This document shows positions 1 to 5,784 of a stretch of DNA of 14,634 nucleotides, one piece after another. Location of the stretch: contig CAYSAM010000020.1 in assembly GCA_964429015.1 (NCBI GenBank), forward strand, positions 1-14,634. Reading direction: 5' to 3'. The notes under the pieces are model-generated. The model saw only the letters and a program-made list of their open reading frames with translations. It was not told the origin of the DNA and did not search any database. A program made the position numbers and the translations under genes. The stretch's first letter is position 1, and each line of letters starts with the position of its first letter. Source of the stretch: MFAQ01 sp964429015. Lineage in GTDB: Bacteria; Patescibacteriota; Microgenomatia; UBA1400; MFAQ01.

Positions 1-40
1 GTGCTAAAATTAGCCATCCTAAATTTTGGAGGTCTTTCAA

Positions 41-244
41 ATGTCAGAAAAACAAAAAACACCAGTACTAAGCTGGATCCCTTTTGTATTTTCAATCTTT
101 ATCTACTTTATTTCAAAGGCTGTGGCTGAAGCGGTCAACCTCCCGGTTGACATGTACACCACAGTCTTCATCATTACAGCTCTCTTCTTTTACACAAAGA
201 AAGCCTTAAACAAAAATACAGAAAGGAGCAACTATGAGCTTTGA
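41..244 (+). CDS. Small two-helix membrane protein, unknown function
   Basis: A 67-residue protein that I do not recognise. Residues about 9-30 and 40-52 are hydrophobic and look like two membrane segments joined by a short loop (AEAVNLPVD); the tail is polar and basic. I chose ATG 41 because a GGAGG Shine-Dalgarno lies at 28-32, eight bases upstream; an in-frame TTG at 26 would place the SD inside the coding region. The last 11 bases overlap the start of the next gene, so the two are probably translationally coupled in one transcript. The window starts too close upstream to show a promoter. Gene call is firm; function unknown. Confidence 0.75.
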   Translation: MSEKQKTPVLSWIPFVFSIFIYFISKAVAEAVNLPVDMYTTVFIITALFFYTKKALNKNTERSNYEL

Positions 245-524
245 TCCAAACCAAACCCAGCCAACAAGGGTTGTGAAGAGGGATAACAACAAAACCTTGC
301 CTACCAACAATCAAAATCCTACCTTTGGAATTGGCAGTGTCATCTTACTTTTGGCACTCGTCTGGGCTGCCGATGCTCTTGGCACGGTACTACCCGGTCC
401 AGTAGATGACATACTCTACGATCTGATTGGTACCTTAACCTTTGGATTTATCCAGTACTTAAGGCTAAAAATGCCCCTTTTGTTGGAGCAAATCAACAAA
501 TGGCTCAACAAGAAAAAGAGCTAA
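234..524 (+). CDS. Small membrane protein, unknown function
   Basis: A 96-residue protein of unknown function. It has a polar, Asn/Thr/Gln-rich N-terminus (1-30), a hydrophobic stretch (about 32-53, with a glycine-rich entry GIGS), a second weakly hydrophobic stretch (about 60-76) and a basic C-terminus. An SD (AAGGAG, 223-228) sits five bases before ATG 234 within the end of the preceding gene, and the reading frames overlap by 11 bases. An intrinsic terminator follows at once, so this is the last gene of the transcript. Confidence 0.75.
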   Translation: MSFDPNQTQPTRVVKRDNNKTLPTNNQNPTFGIGSVILLLALVWAADALGTVLPGPVDDILYDLIGTLTFGFIQYLRLKMPLLLEQINKWLNKKKS

Positions 525-533
525 CAGTCCAAG

Positions 534-555
534 CCCACCCCTGAGGTGGGTTTTT
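534..555 (+). terminator. Rho-independent terminator after the two small membrane proteins
   Basis: Perfect 6-bp stem CCCACC (534-539) / GGTGGG (545-550), loop CCTGA, followed by TTTTT (551-555). There is no A-tract on the left side, so it should act only on rightward transcripts and not on the protease gene converging from the right. Confidence 0.85.
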
Positions 556-1747
556 ATTTTTGATTTTTCAAAACTTCCAAAGCTTTATCTAACTGATTAT
601 CAGCTTTTGGATTTTTCTCATCATACTTAAACTCTACTTTTACATCTGGCTCAAGTCCATCACCATGAATATTTTTTCCCGAAGGCAAAAGCCACTCGGC
701 AACTGTAACGTGGAGCGAAGATCCATCACCAATCTCTTGTGCTTCCTGCACAGTCCCCTTTCCAAAACTCTTCTCACCTACAAGCTTTGTACCTAATCTT
801 TCTTTTAGAGCTCCAGCCAAAATCTCAGACGCCGAAGCAGAACCCCTGTTTATTAGTACAACTAGTGGCATACCAATTAACTTTCCTTTTCTATCTACAG
901 TTAAGCTATCTGTTCCTTTTCTATCACGCTGCGAAACAATAACTCCATCAGCAATAAACTCACTACCAAGGTCAACAGCTCTTTGCAAATAACCACCAGG
1001 ATTGTTTCTAAGATCCAGTATTACCCCTTTTGCTTTTTTACTCAAAATCTCTTTAACAAAACTGTCCCACTCCGGTAAGGTCTTCTCTCCAAATTTATTT
1101 ACTCTGATTACAGCTACATTGTCATTGTCTATCCAGCTTAATTCTGTTGAAGGCACATTTATTACATCCCGAACCAAAACAACTTCTCTCGACTGCTTCT
1201 CACCTTCACGAAAAATAGTTAGTTTTACCTCGGTCCCCTTTTCACCTCTAATCAAATTAACTGCTTCCTCAATGTTAATACCACTTGTATCTTTGTTTAC
1301 ATTATTTTTTTCATCCACAATTTTTAAAATTAAGTCCCCCGCTCTAATCCCCGCTTTCATGGCTGGACTATCCTTTATTGGGCTCATAACAGCCAAAGTC
1401 TTTTCTACAAATCCTAGCTGTATACCCACACCCCCAAATTCACCTTTCAAATCTTCTTTGGAGCGGGAGTTCTCTACTGGAGGAAAAAAAGCAGTATAAG
1501 GGTCACCGAGCGAAGCCGTCATCCCCTCCGCTGCTCCATACATCATTTTCTTGGCGTCAATTTTTTCTGGCTTTAAATAGTCTTTTTTTAACCTGGTTAA
1601 AACACTATTCATGGCCGAAGTATTTACCTCGGTAAAATCAGAGTTTGTAACAACAGACGGTCTGTTGGAATACCAAATACCAGCATAAAAAGACAATCCA
1701 CAGGCAAAAATACCAACAAAAAAGTTACGAACTAATTTTAAGTTCAT
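554..1747 (-). CDS. ctpA: S41-family C-terminal processing peptidase
   Basis: A 397-residue CtpA/Prc-type serine protease anchored in the membrane and facing outward, with a role in trimming or degrading envelope proteins. In order: N-terminal membrane anchor (about 7-26); helical segment with the family motif SLGDPYTAFF (79-88); PDZ domain (about 100-195, with GVGIQLG); catalytic domain with DLRNNPGGY (245-253), nucleophile Ser305 in GSASASEI and general base Lys330 in FGKGTVQ, 25 residues apart as in Prc. The length fits short CtpA forms. I chose ATG 1747 because it begins directly before the signal anchor; an upstream start at 1873 would add 42 residues overlapping rpsR. No SD is visible. 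It lies 26 bp downstream of rpsR and may share that transcript. Confidence 0.92.
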   Translation of the reverse strand: MNLKLVRNFFVGIFACGLSFYAGIWYSNRPSVVTNSDFTEVNTSAMNSVLTRLKKDYLKPEKIDAKKMMYGAAEGMTASLGDPYTAFFPPVENSRSKEDLKGEFGGVGIQLGFVEKTLAVMSPIKDSPAMKAGIRAGDLILKIVDEKNNVNKDTSGINIEEAVNLIRGEKGTEVKLTIFREGEKQSREVVLVRDVINVPSTELSWIDNDNVAVIRVNKFGEKTLPEWDSFVKEILSKKAKGVILDLRNNPGGYLQRAVDLGSEFIADGVIVSQRDRKGTDSLTVDRKGKLIGMPLVVLINRGSASASEILAGALKERLGTKLVGEKSFGKGTVQEAQEIGDGSSLHVTVAEWLLPSGKNIHGDGLEPDVKVEFKYDEKNPKADNQLDKALEVLKNQK

Positions 1748-1773
1748 GGGCAGAAACAGTTTAAATTCTAATA

Positions 1774-2004
1774 CTAAGCCTTGTCTGTGAAAGGAAGAAG
1801 GGCCAAGTGTCTGGCTTGCTTTATAGAACGAGCCATACGAAGTTGATGTTTTTCGCAAACACCAGTTGTCCATCGAGCTACAATTCGTCTTTTAGGCGAA
1901 ATTCCTATTGCAAGTGAGTCCAAATCTGAGTACTTAGGCTCTTGTTTTTTAACACAAAAAGGGCAGGGCTTTTTAGACTTTCTATTTTTCTTTTTTTGAA
2001 TCAT
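1774..2004 (-). CDS. rpsR: 30S ribosomal protein bS18
   Basis: A 76-residue bS18 of the small ribosomal subunit platform, partner of bS6. The C-terminal half carries the family signature: TTGVCEKHQ followed by ARSIKQARHLALLPF. CPFC near the N-terminus together with CEKH completes a four-residue zinc-binding set, so this looks like a zinc-binding (C+) form. I chose ATG 2004, which gives a normal basic N-terminus (MIQKKKNRKSKK); a TTG at 2037 would add 11 residues. No SD precedes either start. It is third in the classic rpsF-ssb-rpsR order. Confidence 0.93.
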   Translation of the reverse strand: MIQKKKNRKSKKPCPFCVKKQEPKYSDLDSLAIGISPKRRIVARWTTGVCEKHQLRMARSIKQARHLALLPFTDKA

Positions 2005-2059
2005 TTGTTTTGATGTATTTATCAATTCCCAAACCAAAGACTGGGGTTGATAGGTTTAA

Positions 2060-2566
2060 TTAAAATGGGATATCGTCAGTACTTTCAGCCACTGCAGTTT
2101 TGGAATCATCAGCCGAAAAAACTTCTTCAGCGGGTGAAACAGAACTGGTAGTACTAGAAGCAGTAGAACTGCCACCAGTGTAGGACTGATTGTCGTAATT
2201 ATTATTTGAGTAGTTGTTACCAGCGGACTTAGGAGCATCCAATGCCATCATTTCCTCTATTACCACTTCGGTGACTTGTTTATCACTACCATCTTGAGTT
2301 TTCCATTGTCTGGTTTGCAAACGACCCTCTACAAAAACCTTACGACCTTTTTGTAAAAGTTGGCTACAAATCTCACCCAATTTACCCCAAGCTACTATAC
2401 GGTGGAACTCTGCACCTTCCTGTTTTTGACCAGAAGAATCGGTCCACTCACGGTTTGTAGCAATACCAAAGGTGCAAACAGCACTTCCTTGAGGGGTATA
2501 TTTCAATTCCGGGTCACGGGTTAGGTTGCCAATCAATGTAACTCTATTTAAACTTCTTGTACTCAT
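2060..2566 (-). CDS. ssb: Single-stranded DNA-binding protein
   Basis: A 168-residue SSB that coats single-stranded DNA in replication, repair and recombination. An OB-fold core spans about 5-110 (RVTLIGNLTRDPELKYT at the start, FHRIVAWGKLGE in the middle, GRLQTRQW and VVIEEMMALD later). It is followed by a low-complexity Ser/Asn/Thr/Gly linker and the conserved acidic tip DDIPF that recruits partner proteins. It lies between rpsF and rpsR with 13 bp to rpsF, the standard arrangement. No SD is visible before ATG 2566. Confidence 0.96.
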   Translation of the reverse strand: MSTRSLNRVTLIGNLTRDPELKYTPQGSAVCTFGIATNREWTDSSGQKQEGAEFHRIVAWGKLGEICSQLLQKGRKVFVEGRLQTRQWKTQDGSDKQVTEVVIEEMMALDAPKSAGNNYSNNNYDNQSYTGGSSTASSTTSSVSPAEEVFSADDSKTAVAESTDDIPF

Positions 2567-2579
2567 ACTTTTAAAATAA

Positions 2580-2894
2580 TTAAATTCTAATCATTAAAAA
2601 TCTTAACATTTTGTCGTCCATCTGCAAATCTTTCTCTAGCATTTTTGCTGATTCAGCAGATCCTTCGACGATAAGTTTTAAGTAATATCCACGAGATTGT
2701 TTTTTAATCTCATAGGCCATGGTTTTTGTACCCCATTTATCGGTTTCCACTACTTTCATGCCGCGCTTTTTGCACTTGTCGTTAAGCTGTTTTTCAGCTC
2801 CGACCTCATTTTCGGTAGTTGGATAAACGACAACGAGCTCGTACCTGTTGGTTAAGCCCATGGACTTTTCGGTTTCGGTTGTCTTTTTAGCCAT
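2580..2894 (-). CDS. rpsF: 30S ribosomal protein bS6
   Basis: A 104-residue bS6, which pairs with bS18 on the small subunit. NRYELVVVYP gives the first beta strand, GMKVVETDKWGTKTMAYEIKK the central part, RGYYLKLIVEG the third strand, and KMLRFLMIRI the C-terminal strand. The N-terminus has about 15 extra residues before the usual start. ATG 2894 lies three bases from the run of Ns. The same ATG and first 17 codons reappear on the far side of the gap (3049 down to 2998), so the true upstream region is the sequence from 3050 onward. That region is A/T-rich and shows no SD. Confidence 0.94.
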   Translation of the reverse strand: MAKKTTETEKSMGLTNRYELVVVYPTTENEVGAEKQLNDKCKKRGMKVVETDKWGTKTMAYEIKKQSRGYYLKLIVEGSAESAKMLEKDLQMDDKMLRFLMIRI

Positions 2895-2897
2895 TTT

Positions 2898-2997
2898 NNN
2901 NNNNNNNNNNNNNNNNNNNNNNNNNNNNNNNNNNNNNNNNNNNNNNNNNNNNNNNNNNNNNNNNNNNNNNNNNNNNNNNNNNNNNNNNNNNNNNNNN
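2898..2997. other. Assembly gap of 100 N
   Basis: One hundred unknown bases, a default scaffolding length. The sequence ending at 2897 and the sequence ending at 3052 are identical over 55 bp, so the gap very probably represents overlap and not missing sequence. No gene should be called across it. Confidence 0.97.
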
Positions 2998-3052
2998 ACC
3001 TGTTGGTTAAGCCCATGGACTTTTCGGTTTCGGTTGTCTTTTTAGCCATTTT
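2998..3052. repeat. 55-bp duplicate of 2843-2897 (contig-end overlap)
   Basis: An exact copy, in the same orientation, of 2843-2897, covering the first codons of rpsF and a few bases upstream. The two copies abut the N run on either side. This is what a de Bruijn assembler leaves when two contigs sharing a k-mer-length end are scaffolded without being merged. Removing 2898-3052 restores a single intact rpsF with its natural upstream region. Confidence 0.93.
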
Positions 3053-3142
3053 TTTAGAAATATTATTATTTATCTGCGATTTGCAGAACTTTCCTATTCT
3101 ACTACAAATCGCCATTCTATGCCTATTTACATAACACCTAGA

Positions 3143-3170
3143 TTGACAAAGACAAAAATATACCTATAAT
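3143..3170 (+). promoter_or_regulatory. Consensus sigma-70 promoter
   Basis: TTGACA (3143-3148), a 16-bp spacer, TATAAT (3165-3170): both boxes match the vegetative consensus exactly. The expected transcription start is near 3177, giving a leader of about 36 nt that contains the SD of the 3213 gene. Confidence 0.85.
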
Positions 3171-3212
3171 ACGTAGAGGAAACATATTCGCACCATTACA
3201 AAAGGAGTAAGA

Positions 3213-3425
3213 ATGAGAGAAAAGATCTCTGGTTTGTTGATTTTAGGGGCCGCAATATTTGGACTACTTACAGGAGTAGGAGCAATAATCTCTGCATTTG
3301 TGCCTGTGGTTAACACCGCTTTGCCTTATTTAGCTGGCACATGCTTGGGATGTATTGTGTTACTCCCATTCTTCTACGACCAAAACAAGCATCGAGGTCC
3401 TTCTGGATCATACCTTTCACAATAA
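3213..3425 (+). CDS. Small two-helix membrane protein, unknown function
   Basis: A 70-residue protein that I do not recognise. Two long hydrophobic segments (about 5-30 and 34-54, rich in Gly, Ala, Leu and Ile, with a Cys pair in GTCLGC) suggest a membrane hairpin with a short polar tail (YDQNKHRGPSGSYLSQ). An SD (AAGGAG, 3202-3207) lies five bases before ATG. The gene stands alone with its own perfect-consensus promoter and a terminator 10 bp after the stop, so it is probably strongly expressed. It is divergent from rpsF. Confidence 0.8.
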   Translation: MREKISGLLILGAAIFGLLTGVGAIISAFVPVVNTALPYLAGTCLGCIVLLPFFYDQNKHRGPSGSYLSQ

Positions 3426-3435
3426 AGGTCAAAAA

Positions 3436-3455
3436 CCCAACTCAAACAGGTTGGG
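3436..3455. terminator. Bidirectional intrinsic terminator
   Basis: Stem CCCAAC (3436-3441) / GTTGGG (3450-3455), 8-nt loop. It is flanked by AAAAA on the left and a T-run on the right, so it can end both the rightward 70-aa gene and the leftward ychF transcript, which stops at 3486. Confidence 0.85.
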
Positions 3456-3485
3456 TTTTTTTATAGTTACCATCTTAATAATAGC

Positions 3486-4559
3486 CTAGCTGCCTATCAT
3501 GTACTCAACCACATCCCCATCTTGCATCACGTACTCTTTACCTTCCATTCCCATTTTTCCTTTTTCTGCAGCCTCCTTCCAACCACCCAAAGTTACAAAG
3601 TCTGAGTACTTACACACCCTTGCTTTTATAAACTTTTTTTCAAAGTCTGTATGAATTACTCCGGCTGCCTGTGGAGCCTTTGTACCCCTCTCTATAGTCC
3701 AAGCTCTAGTTTCTGTTTCTCCTGTAGTTAAAAAACTTATAAGACCAAGGGCTTCGTAAGAAGCTCTAATTAACTTGTCTAATCCAGATTCTTTCAGTCC
3801 CAAGTCGTCCATAAACATTTTTGCATCCTCTTCTGTCAACACAGCAATCTCCGATTCAATCTTGGCAGAAACAAAGATTTCATCCATCCCATCATTTGTC
3901 ATCGCGAGCGAAGCGTGGCGATCCATCCGCAACCTCTCATCATCCTCACTCACATTAAAGACTTTTAATTCCTTTTTTGCCGTCAGCAAACACAAATCCT
4001 TTACCAAATCAAACTCCTCATCTGCAAGGACTGACCTTGCAGGTAAATTTTTATTTAACCCCTCCCATAATTTTTCTACTACTCCCCTCTTCTTTTCCAT
4101 CTCCTTTACTCTCAAATCTTTACTCTCTCTCACTTTAACTACCGTTTCCAAGTCCTTCAAAATCAACTCTGTTTCTATTACCTCATAGTCAGTTTTTGGA
4201 TCGACACTCCCCTCTTTGACTATTTCTGCATCTTTAAAATCTCGCAAAACTTGCAAAATAACATCCACTTCTCGAATATGAGTTAAAAACTTGTTTCCCA
4301 AACCTGCTCCACTAGCAGCACCAGCTACCAAGCCAGCAATATCCACAAACTCCACCGTAGCAGGTACTATTTTTTGGCTACTAGACATCTTTGCCAACAC
4401 TTTTAAGCGTTCATCTGGCACTTCTACCACCCCCACATTGGGCTCTATGGTAGCAAAAGGGTAATTAGCCACCAAAGCTTGTTGCTTCTTTAAAAGCGCG
4501 TTAAATAACGTCGACTTCCCGACGTTTGGCAACCCCACTATCCCGATTTTCATAGACAT
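3486..4559 (-). CDS. ychF: Redox-regulated ATPase YchF (Obg family)
   Basis: A 357-residue YchF/OLA1-type P-loop NTPase, a ribosome-associated member of the Obg superfamily that prefers ATP. G1 is GLPNVGKST (9-17), G3 is DIAGLV (73-78), G4 is NVSE (202-205, the diverged form typical of YchF), G5 is SAK (231-233). A coiled region (about 125-165) and the C-terminal TGS domain (about 275-355, with AAGVIHTDFEKKF and EGKEYVMQDGDVVEY) follow the family layout. Between G4 and G5, residues about 211-226 (including DRHASLAMT) are encoded by a palindromic repeat. ATG 4559 is supported by a TAGAAT box six bases upstream; ATG 4553 is also possible. Its 3' end shares the terminator at 3436-3455. Confidence 0.95.
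   Translation of the reverse strand: MSMKIGIVGLPNVGKSTLFNALLKKQQALVANYPFATIEPNVGVVEVPDERLKVLAKMSSSQKIVPATVEFVDIAGLVAGAASGAGLGNKFLTHIREVDVILQVLRDFKDAEIVKEGSVDPKTDYEVIETELILKDLETVVKVRESKDLRVKEMEKKRGVVEKLWEGLNKNLPARSVLADEEFDLVKDLCLLTAKKELKVFNVSEDDERLRMDRHASLAMTNDGMDEIFVSAKIESEIAVLTEEDAKMFMDDLGLKESGLDKLIRASYEALGLISFLTTGETETRAWTIERGTKAPQAAGVIHTDFEKKFIKARVCKYSDFVTLGGWKEAAEKGKMGMEGKEYVMQDGDVVEYMIGS
3898..3923 (-). repeat. Palindromic-repeat half-element inside ychF
   Basis: The plus strand begins GTCATCGCGAGCGAAGCG and ends TGGCGATC. It shares its first 11 bases, except the last, and the GTGGCGATC end with the element at 6640-6713. Read leftward it encodes DRHASLAMT, the peptide such repeats typically give. 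It is in frame and lies in the loop between the G4 and G5 motifs of YchF. Confidence 0.75.
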
Positions 4560-4565
4560 CCCTAT

Positions 4566-4571
4566 ATTCTA
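4566..4571 (-). promoter_or_regulatory. Possible -10 box for leaderless ychF mRNA
   Basis: TAGAAT on the minus strand, followed by six bases (ATAGGG) and then ATG 4559. No convincing -35 box is seen. The spacing places the transcription start on the ATG, as at nadC and cysS. Confidence 0.35.
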
Positions 4572-4575
4572 ACCC

Positions 4576-4599
4576 AAAAAAAAGAGGGGTTACCCCCTC
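4576..4599 (-). terminator. Intrinsic terminator after the 60-aa gene
   Basis: Stem GAGGGG (4584-4589) / CCCCTC (4594-4599), loop TTAC. On the minus strand it is followed by eight Ts (4583-4576). It separates the Nudix/60-aa unit from ychF. Confidence 0.85.
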
Positions 4600-4602
4600 A
4601 AG

Positions 4603-4785
4603 CTAACTTTTTTGTCTCAGCAGACCTTTACGCGCTATGCGTTTATTTTTCTTTTTAACCGACATCAACTTTAATTGTGACTTTGTATAAAAAGGACAAG
4701 GTCGATCTATTCCTTTTTTCTTGTCTGCTAGCCATTTGTTCAACATACCAACATGGTCCAGATCATACGGATTAAAAATCAACAT
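4603..4785 (-). CDS. Small basic protein, unknown function
   Basis: A 60-residue protein of unknown function. The N-terminal half (MLIFNPYDLDHVGMLNKWL) could form a short folded or helical segment; the C-terminal half is very basic (KKKNKRIARKGLLRQKS), which would suit nucleic-acid or ribosome contact, but this is a guess. I chose ATG 4785 because the SD AAGGAGGT (4796-4789) lies directly before it; the longer frame from 4842 would place this SD inside the gene. It follows the Nudix gene by 60 bp on the same strand and is closed by an intrinsic terminator, so the two probably share a transcript. Confidence 0.65.
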   Translation of the reverse strand: MLIFNPYDLDHVGMLNKWLADKKKGIDRPCPFYTKSQLKLMSVKKKNKRIARKGLLRQKS

Positions 4786-4845
4786 GCCACCTCCTTTTTC
4801 ACCATTATTACATAAAATAACCTCAAATTTCTCTGAGGTCACAAA

Positions 4846-5454
4846 CTATTTCCCTAAACACATTTTCTCAAGTTCCATTAGAGCAACTACTGCCTTTGCG
4901 TCAACAACTTCCCCCCTTCTCATCGCAGATATCGCTTCGGAAACTGGAACATAAACAACTTCAATCTCCTCAGACTCCTCAAATCTTCCACCACCAGCTT
5001 CCCTCTTTAAGTCCATCGTTGTAGTAAACAAAAAAATATCCGTTTCTTCCGTATAAGATCCTGGAGATAGTACAAGGTGCCGTAGGTGTTGCTTGGTAAC
5101 ATAATCAAAACCAGTCTCTTCCATCACCTCTCTAACAATTGCATCGTTAGGATCTTCTCCTTCATTCACCATCCCAGCAGGCAAATCCAACAAATACTGG
5201 TCAGCACCAGCTCTATATTGGCGGACCATAACAATCTTATCTTCGACAGTCACATCCTTATCCTTAATCAAAACAATCCCTGATACTGAATTTCCCCTAT
5301 CGAACAAAACATAATTAAAGGGATCCACTAAAGTGCCGTCTGGTCTTTGGCGAATAATTGTTCTAGTAACGACCCTAAAAAACACATCTCCAAATGACTT
5401 TTCCCATTCCAATTTTTCATTCAAAATCTGAGAAAATAACTTTTTAAGTTTCAT
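4846..5454 (-). CDS. Nudix hydrolase, ADP-ribose pyrophosphatase-like
   Basis: A 202-residue Nudix hydrolase. The Nudix box is complete at 94-116: Gly94, Glu100, then REVMEETGF at 108-116. SPGSYTEE (130-137) downstream of the box carries the proline characteristic of ADP-ribose pyrophosphatases, which split ADP-ribose into AMP and ribose 5-phosphate. No winged-helix domain is present, so it is an enzyme and not an NrtR-type regulator. An SD (AAGGA) lies four bases before ATG. Its promoter carries nearly the same palindrome as the nadCAB promoter (5488-5504 versus 5768-5784), which links it to NAD metabolism. It has a short leader of about 33 nt. The 60-aa gene follows. Confidence 0.9.
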   Translation of the reverse strand: MKLKKLFSQILNEKLEWEKSFGDVFFRVVTRTIIRQRPDGTLVDPFNYVLFDRGNSVSGIVLIKDKDVTVEDKIVMVRQYRAGADQYLLDLPAGMVNEGEDPNDAIVREVMEETGFDYVTKQHLRHLVLSPGSYTEETDIFLFTTTMDLKREAGGGRFEESEEIEVVYVPVSEAISAMRRGEVVDAKAVVALMELEKMCLGK

Positions 5455-5487
5455 AATATCCTTCTTGTGGGAATATTTATTAGTATA

Positions 5488-5504
5488 AGTGTATTTATAA
5501 CACT
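5488..5504. promoter_or_regulatory. Putative operator, copy 2 (Nudix promoter)
   Basis: On the minus strand AGTGTTATAAATACACT, an imperfect 17-bp palindrome. It matches the nadC operator at 15 of 17 positions and shares the 12-mer TTAGTGTTATAA. It covers the -10 box of the Nudix promoter, so a bound protein would block transcription. Confidence 0.65.
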
Positions 5505-5522
5505 AATACCTTATAAAGTCAA
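5494..5522 (-). promoter_or_regulatory. Promoter of the Nudix gene
   Basis: Minus strand TTGACT (5522-5517), 17-bp spacer, TATAAA (5499-5494). The predicted start is near 5487. The -35 box overlaps the last codons of the 70-aa gene upstream, and the -10 box lies inside the palindrome. Confidence 0.7.
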
Positions 5523-5731
5523 CACTCCTCTTCCAAAAATTTGTTTTTAAACCTAAACATCTCTTTCCATGGCTTATGTCGATCTATAACTAACTTCCAA
5601 CCCAAAATCTCCAAACCAATCAAGGCCACCCACCATCCTGGTAAAATTGGCAAAATCATTCCAGCAATTCCAAAAATAATCAAAAATATTCCCAACATTG
5701 TTCTCAAAGTAGTCTTTGCTTTTGCATACAT
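5519..5731 (-). CDS. Small membrane protein, PGPGW-like
   Basis: A 70-residue protein with one long or two closely spaced membrane helices (about 10-45) around the motif ILPILPGWW, then a charged tail (DRHKPWKEMFRFKNKFLEEEC). The Gly-Leu-Pro-x-Leu-Pro-Gly-Trp pattern resembles the PGPGW family of putative transmembrane proteins, whose function is unknown; the assignment rests on this motif only. ATG 5731 is preceded, six bases upstream, by a perfect TATAAT on the minus strand and by no SD, suggesting a leaderless transcript. The gene is divergent from nadC across 53 bp and lies just upstream of the Nudix gene. Confidence 0.7.
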   Translation of the reverse strand: MYAKAKTTLRTMLGIFLIIFGIAGMILPILPGWWVALIGLEILGWKLVIDRHKPWKEMFRFKNKFLEEEC

Positions 5732-5737
5732 GTATTA

Positions 5738-5743
5738 ATTATA
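5738..5743 (-). promoter_or_regulatory. -10 box of the PGPGW-like gene, probable leaderless start
   Basis: TATAAT on the minus strand, then TAATAC, then ATG 5731. No good -35 box is found at 16-18 bp. It lies back to back with the nadC promoter in a 53-bp divergent region. Confidence 0.45.
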
Positions 5744-5750
5744 ACCACAC

Positions 5751-5778
5751 TTGACAACTACAATGTTAGTGTTATAAT
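5751..5778 (+). promoter_or_regulatory. Consensus promoter of nadCAB
   Basis: TTGACA (5751-5756), 16-bp spacer, TATAAT (5773-5778), both perfect. Only six bases separate the -10 box from ATG 5785, so the expected start of transcription falls on the A of the start codon and the mRNA should be leaderless; there is no SD. The -10 box lies in the centre of the palindrome 5768-5784. Confidence 0.85.
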
Positions 5779-5784
5779 AACACT
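5768..5784. promoter_or_regulatory. Putative operator, copy 1 (nadC promoter)
   Basis: AGTGTTATAATAACACT, a perfect palindrome of 8+1+8 bases that covers the -10 box and ends one base before the nadC ATG. A near copy lies in the Nudix promoter. The position fits repression of NAD synthesis when NAD or a related metabolite is plentiful; the regulator is not in the window. Confidence 0.7.

Noticed and set aside
739..1499. Plus-strand open frames inside the protease gene
   Set aside because: They are antisense to a protease with complete motifs and have no SD or family resemblance.
2848..3115. Open frames running through the N gap on both strands
   Set aside because: They cross 100 unknown bases and join two copies of the same 55 bp; the frames are artefacts of the gap.
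4846..5454. Nudix protein as the NrtR-type repressor of the NAD genes
   Set aside because: NrtR proteins carry a C-terminal winged helix and usually a degenerate Nudix box; this protein ends without one and has an intact catalytic box.
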